From Lachnospiraceae bacterium (GTDB lineage: Bacteria > Bacillota_A > Clostridia > Lachnospirales > Lachnospiraceae), in assembly GCA_017652545.1 (NCBI GenBank), contig JAGCAV010000262.1:1-10387 (forward strand): a DNA stretch of 10,387 nt. Reading direction: 5' to 3'. Position 1 is the first letter of the stretch. Each line of letters opens with the position of its first letter. Below the pieces are notes generated by a model. The model did no database searches. It was not told the origin of the DNA and was given only the letters and a program-made list of their open reading frames with translations. Shown piece after piece: positions 6,086 through 10,387 of the stretch. A program made the position numbers and the translations under genes.

Positions 6086-7255
6086 ATGATCTTTACTGAT
6101 GCCTGGATTTTTCAGGGTGAGAAGGGGTTTGTAAAAGGCAGTTTCCGTGTGGCTGACGGCAGGATCCGGCAGATCATGCCATCTTCGCGGGATGAAGTCT
6201 GTCAGGCAGAAGCATATGCAGAGGATCCGCTCCGGGAAGAGAGGATCAGCCTCGGGGAAATGTATGTTCTGCCCGGCCTTGTGGATATCCATACCCACGG
6301 GAATTCCGGGTGTGATTTTTCCGATGCCGATGAAGAAGGCCTGATCCGGATGGGAAAATATCTGGCTTCCCATGGAATCACGTCATTTGCGCCTACATCC
6401 ATGACGCTTCCGTACGAGAGACTGGCGGCGGCGTTCTCGACGGCGGCCGGCTATATGAAAAACCGTCCCCGGGATGGCGCAAGGGTTGCCGGCATCCATA
6501 TGGAAGGGCCGTATTTTTCCGAGAAGAAGAAGGGTGCCCAGAACAGCGCCTACCTGCAGCTTCCTGATATCAGGGGCTTTAAGGACCTGCAGGATCAATG
6601 CGGGGGAGCGGTCAGTATCGTGGACATAGCGCCTGAACTTCCCGGTGCGGAGGCTTTTGTACGGGAGATCTCAAAGTCATGCAAAGTTTCTGTGGCACAT
6701 ACGGACGCAGCCTATGAGGACGCGTGCCGGGCCTTTGACGCGGGAGCTTCCCATGTGACGCATCTGTTCAACGCCATGCCGCCCATCAATCACCGAAAAC
6801 CGGGCGTCATAGGCGCGGCCTTTGAGCGGGATCATGTGGCAGCGGAACTGATCTGTGACGGACTGCATATTCACCCGAGTATTGTACGGATGGCTTTCAG
6901 ACTGTTTCCCGGCAGGATCTGCCTGATCTCCGATGCGCTGCGCTGCTGCGGCATGCCGGACGGTGAGTACGAGCTGGGAGGCCAGCAGGTTACGCTTAAG
7001 GGCGGGGAAGCAAGGCTGGCGGACGGGACCATAGCAGGCGCGGCCTGCAATCTGTATGAGGATATGGTCAATGCCATCCGGTTTGGAATCCCGGTTAAGG
7101 AGGCTGTCCTGGCCGCGACCCTGACGCCTGCCCGGGAGATCGGAATGGAGCAGGAGATCGGAAGCCTGGTTATTGGAAAGAGAGCGGATTTTATCGTCTG
7201 TGATGAGAACCGGAACCTTGAGCAGGTCTATATGGACGGGATCAGGATCCGGTAA
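6086..7255 (+). CDS. nagA: N-acetylglucosamine-6-phosphate deacetylase NagA
   Basis: NagA removes acetate from GlcNAc-6-phosphate to give glucosamine-6-phosphate, the first committed step in use of GlcNAc from chitin, mucin or recycled peptidoglycan. The 389 residues have the amidohydrolase layout: LPGLVDIHTHGNSG (62-74, metal-binding His69 and His71), GIHMEGPYFS (136-145, Glu140), VAHTDA (203-208, His205), ASHVTHLFNAMPPINHRKPG (221-240, His226) and the catalytic aspartate in LISDAL (280-285, Asp283). The closing GSLVIGKRADFIVCD segment is the usual end of the beta-sandwich domain. Both metal His residues of the HxH motif are present, as in Bacillus NagA and unlike E. coli NagA, which lacks that pair. 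The next gene is nagB, 32 bases downstream. Confidence 0.95.
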   Translation: MIFTDAWIFQGEKGFVKGSFRVADGRIRQIMPSSRDEVCQAEAYAEDPLREERISLGEMYVLPGLVDIHTHGNSGCDFSDADEEGLIRMGKYLASHGITSFAPTSMTLPYERLAAAFSTAAGYMKNRPRDGARVAGIHMEGPYFSEKKKGAQNSAYLQLPDIRGFKDLQDQCGGAVSIVDIAPELPGAEAFVREISKSCKVSVAHTDAAYEDACRAFDAGASHVTHLFNAMPPINHRKPGVIGAAFERDHVAAELICDGLHIHPSIVRMAFRLFPGRICLISDALRCCGMPDGEYELGGQQVTLKGGEARLADGTIAGAACNLYEDMVNAIRFGIPVKEAVLAATLTPAREIGMEQEIGSLVIGKRADFIVCDENRNLEQVYMDGIRIR

Positions 7256-7274
7256 AAATATGGAAGAACACTGT

Positions 7275-7281
7275 GGAGGAG
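7275..7281 (+). promoter_or_regulatory. Ribosome binding site that fixes the nagB start
   Basis: GGAGGAG lies six bases before the ATG at 7288. An in-frame GTG at 7273 sits on the binding site itself and is rejected. Confidence 0.88.
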
Positions 7282-7287
7282 AAAAAC

Positions 7288-8013
7288 ATGAGGATTATCA
7301 GAACGAAGGACTATGATCAGATGAGCAGGCAGGCAGCCAACATCATTTCCGCGCAGGTGATCCTGAAACCGGATTCCGTTCTGGGCCTTGCGACCGGCTC
7401 AAGCCCGATCGGAACCTATCAGCAGCTGATCGAATGGAACCGCAAAGGGGATGTGGACTTTTCCGCTGTCCGGACGGTCAACCTGGATGAGTACGAAGGG
7501 ATGGATATGGATGACGAGCAGAGCTATATCCGCTTTATGTATGATCACTTTCTCGGCCAGATCAACATTGACCCGGCCAACACGCACATTCCCAACGGCA
7601 AGAACACCGACAGCGAAGTGGAATGCAGAAGATATGACGAACTGATCCGTTCGCTGGGAGGGATCGACCTTCAGCTGCTGGGCATGGGACCGAACGGCCA
7701 TATCGGATTCAATGAACCCGCAGACTGGTTTGAGCCGGGAACACACCGGGTCAAACTGACAAGGGAAACGATCCAGGCCAACAAGCGGTTCTTCCAGAGG
7801 GAAGAGGACGTGCCCAAATACGCGTATACCATGGGTATTGTTGATATCATGCAGGCGGACAAGGTCCTGATGGTGGTATCCGGAAAAGCAAAAGCGCCCT
7901 TCGTACAGAAGGCTTTCTGCGGAAAGATCACGCCGATGATACCGGCATCGATTCTGCAGATCCATAAAGACTTCACGCTTGTTGCGGATGAAGAAGCCCT
8001 GTCATTGCTGTAA
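7288..8013 (+). CDS. nagB: Glucosamine-6-phosphate deaminase NagB
   Basis: NagB isomerises and deaminates glucosamine-6-phosphate to fructose-6-phosphate and ammonia, finishing the step begun by NagA. Family motifs are complete in 241 residues: GLATGSSPIGTYQQL (33-47, phosphate loop), VNLDEYEGM (64-72, Asp67), and GMGPNGHIGFNEP (132-144, His138 and Glu143). The Asn at 136, where E. coli has Asp, is usual in Firmicute NagB. The length is that of the short Firmicute form without the C-terminal allosteric segment of E. coli NagB (266 residues), so GlcNAc-6-phosphate activation is less likely. No terminator is visible after the TAA; the reduced MATE gene begins 77 bases later. Confidence 0.95.
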   Translation: MRIIRTKDYDQMSRQAANIISAQVILKPDSVLGLATGSSPIGTYQQLIEWNRKGDVDFSAVRTVNLDEYEGMDMDDEQSYIRFMYDHFLGQINIDPANTHIPNGKNTDSEVECRRYDELIRSLGGIDLQLLGMGPNGHIGFNEPADWFEPGTHRVKLTRETIQANKRFFQREEDVPKYAYTMGIVDIMQADKVLMVVSGKAKAPFVQKAFCGKITPMIPASILQIHKDFTLVADEEALSLL

Positions 8014-8042
8014 ATCATTTCCATAATCTGCTTATGACAGGG

Positions 8043-8054
8043 TACATATATGTA
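8043..8054. repeat. Twelve-base perfect palindrome between nagB and the MATE remnant
   Basis: TACATATATGTA is its own reverse complement. It could be a small operator, but AT-rich alternating sequence gives such palindromes easily. Confidence 0.25.
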
Positions 8055-8090
8055 TGCCTTCAAAAGCAGAAGAAAACAGTCTGCTGACTG

Positions 8091-8573
8091 ATGATCATGT
8101 CAATGGATAATAGAAATCATACAGAAAATCGTACAGAAAGAAGCATCAATACGGAACAGATTACAGGAGGGAGAGAGGGAACTGCACAGAAGGCACTTTC
8201 CGGCTCCCGGACCAGAACCCGGACTAAAACCCGGACAAGTCACTATGAAATGGATGCCTGTTCCGGTCCTGTTCTTGGAAAGATGCTTCTTTTTGCATTG
8301 CCGCTCATGGCATCAAGTGTTCTGCAGCTGCTTTTCAATGCGGCGGATGTAATCGTGGTGGGAAAGTTTGCCGGAGACAATGCGCTGGCTGCCGTAGGTT
8401 CGAACGGGTCCCTGATCAATCTGATGACCAACCTGTTCCGGCAGACCCGGTGGCATATTCCGGAAAGCCTCTATGTCACATATCCGCTGTCATGGGTGAT
8501 CACATTTACCGCAAATCTGATCGTCTGCCTGCTTATCCGAAGACGCATGAAGAAACAATGGACTGAGATGTGA
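8091..8573 (+). pseudogene. Internally deleted MATE-family efflux transporter
   Basis: The 160-codon frame joins the start of a MATE transporter to its end. Residues 53-116 match the MATE N-terminus (MDACSGPVLGKMLLFALPLMASS, LLFNAADVIVVGKFAGDNALAAVGS, SLINLMTNLF). From about residue 117 (base 8439) the sequence jumps to RWHIPESLYVTYPLSWVITFTANLIVCLLIRRR, which looks like the last membrane helix and basic tail. A normal MATE has 12 helices and about 450 residues, so some 300 are missing, yet the reading frame survives. The first 50 residues are a polar extension with an Arg-Thr run (RTRTRTKTRT, 40-49) from a 12-base repeat. No good ribosome binding site precedes the ATG at 8091, and alternative starts exist at 8097 and 8103. 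It cannot be a working transporter; a remnant or an assembly collapse are both possible. Confidence 0.75.
8206..8241 (+). repeat. Three imperfect 12-base tandem repeats
   Basis: CCCGGAC recurs at 8206, 8218 and 8230, exactly 12 bases apart, with the intervening five bases similar (CAGAA, TAAAA, AAGTC). It encodes the Arg-Thr-rich stretch of the MATE remnant's N-terminal extension. Confidence 0.7.
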
Positions 8574-8735
8574 CAAAACAAAGTAATTGTAACTTCCCCT
8601 TCCGCTAGGTATTTGTTACAGTATTCTCTGCAGGATCAGGCCAATAATCGTTGATTTACAGGCTGAAAGAGGAAACCGAAACGATTTGCGGATGCAGACG
8701 GCCTGTGATTCTGCACGAAACAGCCAGAAATATAC
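8574..8735. other. Non-coding stretch upstream of the rhaB promoter
   Basis: No supported gene is seen here. It holds a TGTAAC/GTTACA pair in inverted orientation 20 bases apart (8588-8593, 8614-8619) and a longer imperfect inverted repeat: TGCAGGATCAGGCC (8629-8642) can pair with 8700-8715, with one G-U pair, a two-base bulge and a loop of 57 bases. Either could be a regulator site, but neither matches an operator I know. Confidence 0.35.
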
Positions 8736-8764
8736 ATGACAAATCAGGTTAAATGATATATGAT
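8736..8764 (+). promoter_or_regulatory. Promoter of rhaB
   Basis: ATGACA (8736-8741), a 17-base spacer and TATGAT (8759-8764) each match the vegetative consensus at five of six positions. The start is expected near 8771, giving a leader of about 88 bases. A second weaker pair, TTGACT (8773-8778) with TATAAA (8798-8803), has a long 19-base spacer and may be an alternative promoter. Confidence 0.65.
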
Positions 8765-8812
8765 AAGGAAGGTTGACTAAAGTACGTTCTTTAGGTTTAT
8801 AAAAAAGGATTA

Positions 8813-8834
8813 CCGGGTTTCGAAAGAAACCTGG
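8813..8834 (+). repeat. GAAA-tetraloop hairpin in the rhaB leader
   Basis: CCGGGTTTC (8813-8821) pairs with GAAACCTGG (8826-8834), a 9-bp stem with one G-U pair capped by the stable GNRA loop GAAA. No U tract follows, so it is not a terminator. It ends 11 bases before the ribosome binding site and 24 before the ATG, so it may stabilise the mRNA 5' end or affect translation. Confidence 0.6.
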
Positions 8835-8858
8835 CATTCGGAAACGGGGGAAGAAGAT

Positions 8859-10310
8859 ATGAGCGACGTTAAATATTATCTGGCAGTGGATCTGGGAGCT
8901 TCATCCGGCAGACTCATTCTGGCGCATATGGAGGACGGAAAGATCGTCCTGGAGGAGATGCACCGTTTCTGGAACGGAAATGACAAGGTTCAGATCCGGG
9001 GCAAAAAGCACCGCATCTGGGATACGGAACGAATCTTCGGCGAGATCATCACAGGTATGAAAAAGTGTGCCGAAGCCGGCAAGATCCCTGTCTCCATGGG
9101 CGTGGATACCTGGGGCGTGGACTACTGCCTGATCGGTGCTGACGGAAAGAAGATCGGATACTGCTACGGCTATCGCGATCACCGCACAGAGGGAATGCGC
9201 GAGAAGGTCTATGAGATCGTGCCCGAGAGAGAGCTGTATGAGCATACGGGCATTCAGTATGCCACCTTTAATACCATCTATCAGCTGATGGCAGCGAAGC
9301 TTGAGGAGCCGGAGACGCTTGAAGCGGCGCAGGCCATGCTTCAGATGCCGGATTATTTCCATTACTGCCTGACCGGCGTGGCAAAGCAGGAATATACGGA
9401 AGCTTCCACGGGACAGCTTCTGAGCGTTGCCACCAATGACTGGGACTGGGAGATCATCGACCGCCTGGGCTTCCCGAGAAAGATCTTCCAGGAGATCTGC
9501 ATGCCCGGGACGTATGTCGGCAATCTGAAACCGGAGGTTCAGAAGGAAGTCGGCTTTGACTGCAAGGTCATTATGCCGGCCACGCATGATACGGGATCCG
9601 CGGTCATGAGCGTTCCGTCCGAGAAGGAAGATACGCTGTACATTTCTTCCGGCACATGGTCACTGATGGGCTGCGAGCTGCAGAAAGCCAACACGTCTGA
9701 AGCGGCCATGGCAGCCAACTTCACAAATGAGGGCGGATATGATCACCGCTACCGCTTCCTGCGCAACATCATGGGCCTGTGGATGATCCAGTCCGTAAAG
9801 GCAGAGCTGGAAGCCGGTTACGAATATGATGGCCGCACGGATGCAGATGATTATTCCTTCGCGAATCTGTGCGACATGGCCTCGAAGGAGACCATCGACT
9901 CATTGGTGGAAGCCAATGACGAGCGTTTCCTGGCGCCCGAGTCCATGATCGCGGAAGTCCAGAAAGCCTGTGAAGAAGCCGGTATGCAGGTGCCGAAGAC
10001 GCCCTGGCAGCTGGCGAGGGTCATCTACCGCTCACTGGCTGTATGTTATAAGGACGCGACCGAGCAGCTGGAACAGATCACAGGAAAGCATTTTGAAGCC
10101 ATCAACATCGTGGGCGGCGGTTCCAATGCTTCCTGGCTCAACGAGCTGACAGCGAAGGAGACCGGACGCACTGTCCTGGCAGGACCGGGCGAGGCGACAG
10201 CCATCGGCAATGTGGGCTGTCAGATGCTGGCCGACGGCGTGTTTAAGGACCTGTTTGATCTGAGAAGAACCGTGTATACGTCATTTGGCGTGAAGCGGTA
10301 TGAACCATAA
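8859..10310 (+). CDS. rhaB: Rhamnulokinase RhaB
   Basis: RhaB phosphorylates L-rhamnulose to L-rhamnulose-1-phosphate with ATP, the second step of L-rhamnose catabolism in the cytosol. The 483-residue FGGY-family kinase shows an N-terminal phosphate loop AVDLGASSGRLI (9-20), GVDTWGVDYCLIG (81-93), TFNTIYQL (136-143), PDYFHYCLTG (164-173), the catalytic aspartate in ATHDTGSAV (241-249, Asp244), YISSGTWSLMGCE (261-273) and the adenosine-binding IVGGGSNASWLNELTA (417-432). DLGASSGR and GTWSLMG identify RhaB rather than xylulose or glycerol kinase. GGGGG (8846-8850) lies eight bases before the ATG. It has its own promoter. The expected partners rhaA (isomerase) and rhaD (aldolase) are not in the window, though one could follow; no terminator is seen before the edge. 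Confidence 0.95.
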   Translation: MSDVKYYLAVDLGASSGRLILAHMEDGKIVLEEMHRFWNGNDKVQIRGKKHRIWDTERIFGEIITGMKKCAEAGKIPVSMGVDTWGVDYCLIGADGKKIGYCYGYRDHRTEGMREKVYEIVPERELYEHTGIQYATFNTIYQLMAAKLEEPETLEAAQAMLQMPDYFHYCLTGVAKQEYTEASTGQLLSVATNDWDWEIIDRLGFPRKIFQEICMPGTYVGNLKPEVQKEVGFDCKVIMPATHDTGSAVMSVPSEKEDTLYISSGTWSLMGCELQKANTSEAAMAANFTNEGGYDHRYRFLRNIMGLWMIQSVKAELEAGYEYDGRTDADDYSFANLCDMASKETIDSLVEANDERFLAPESMIAEVQKACEEAGMQVPKTPWQLARVIYRSLAVCYKDATEQLEQITGKHFEAINIVGGGSNASWLNELTAKETGRTVLAGPGEATAIGNVGCQMLADGVFKDLFDLRRTVYTSFGVKRYEP

Positions 10311-10312
10311 AT

Positions 10313-10387
10313 CAGAGTGGAGAGTTGAGAGTTCAGAGTGGAGTGATCTGCGGTTAAAGAGTTCAGAGTGGAGAGTTAAAAGTGGAA
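10313..10387 (+). repeat. Degenerate GAGAGTT/CAGAGTGGAG direct repeats (cut by window edge)
   Basis: CAGAGTGGAGAGTT occurs at 10313-10326 and 10364-10377, and AGAGTTCAGAGTGGAG at 10328-10343 and 10358-10373, exactly 30 bases apart. AGTGGA recurs again at the edge. The strand is almost free of C. The array begins two bases after the rhaB stop and may continue beyond the window. It is an intergenic repeat of unknown role, not CRISPR-like, since spacers are short and related. Confidence 0.75.

Noticed and set aside
5351..6373. A 340-codon open frame antisense to vanX and nagA
   Set aside because: It spans the ends of two well-supported genes and their junction, and it shows no domain or start signal.
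7288..8013. Loss of a catalytic residue in NagB (Asn136 where E. coli has Asp)
   Set aside because: Firmicute NagB proteins commonly carry Asn here, and the other catalytic residues are intact.
10313..10387. Start of a CRISPR array
   Set aside because: The repeated units are short and overlapping, the bases between them are related to the repeat itself, and no cas gene is present.

Overview
The window looks like chromosome of a Clostridia-class Firmicute, most likely a Lachnospiraceae-like gut anaerobe. The signs are strong AGGAGG-type ribosome binding sites 6-10 bases before most starts, sigma-A-type promoters with 17-base spacers, short intergenic gaps, rho-independent terminators, a small DUF6465-like protein, and a gene set centred on glycogen, amino-sugar and deoxy-sugar metabolism. 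Taxonomy is inferred from protein style only; no rRNA is present.

Layout. (1) 1-202: C-terminal tail of a probable MATE transporter, ending in a terminator hairpin whose loop holds the stop codon. (2) 203-2026, minus: glycogen synthase GlgA with about 120 extra C-terminal residues that read as an SCP2 (sterol carrier protein 2-like) domain, an unusual fusion and the most novel-looking item here. (3) 2143-4494, plus: a probable three-gene operon of a small DUF6465-like protein, a cytosolic-looking protein with four to five 13-residue Asp-rich (probably calcium-binding) repeats, and an L-arabinose/L-fucose isomerase-family enzyme, closed by a strong terminator. (4) 4493-4720, minus: a GlsB/YeaQ/YmgE-family membrane protein with its own promoter. 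(5) 4865-8013, plus: an operon from a recognisable promoter encoding a two-TM SHOCT-domain protein, a VanX-type D-Ala-D-Ala dipeptidase, NagA and NagB. (6) 8091-8573: a MATE transporter reduced by an apparently in-frame internal deletion to its first and last membrane segments. (7) 8574-8858: the rhaB control region with a promoter and a GAAA-tetraloop hairpin in the leader. (8) 8859-10310: rhamnulokinase RhaB. (9) 10311-10387: degenerate GAGAGTT/CAGAGTGGAG direct repeats running off the window edge.

How the genes fit together. NagA and NagB convert GlcNAc-6-phosphate to fructose-6-phosphate. Linking them to a D,D-dipeptidase and a SHOCT membrane protein suggests a unit for salvage of cell-wall sugar and dipeptide. 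RhaB and the isomerase-family enzyme point to use of plant or mucus sugars, and GlgA to storage of surplus carbon. Five CDS starts were moved downstream of the longest possible start because of ribosome-binding-site spacing, and a sixth because of a promoter.
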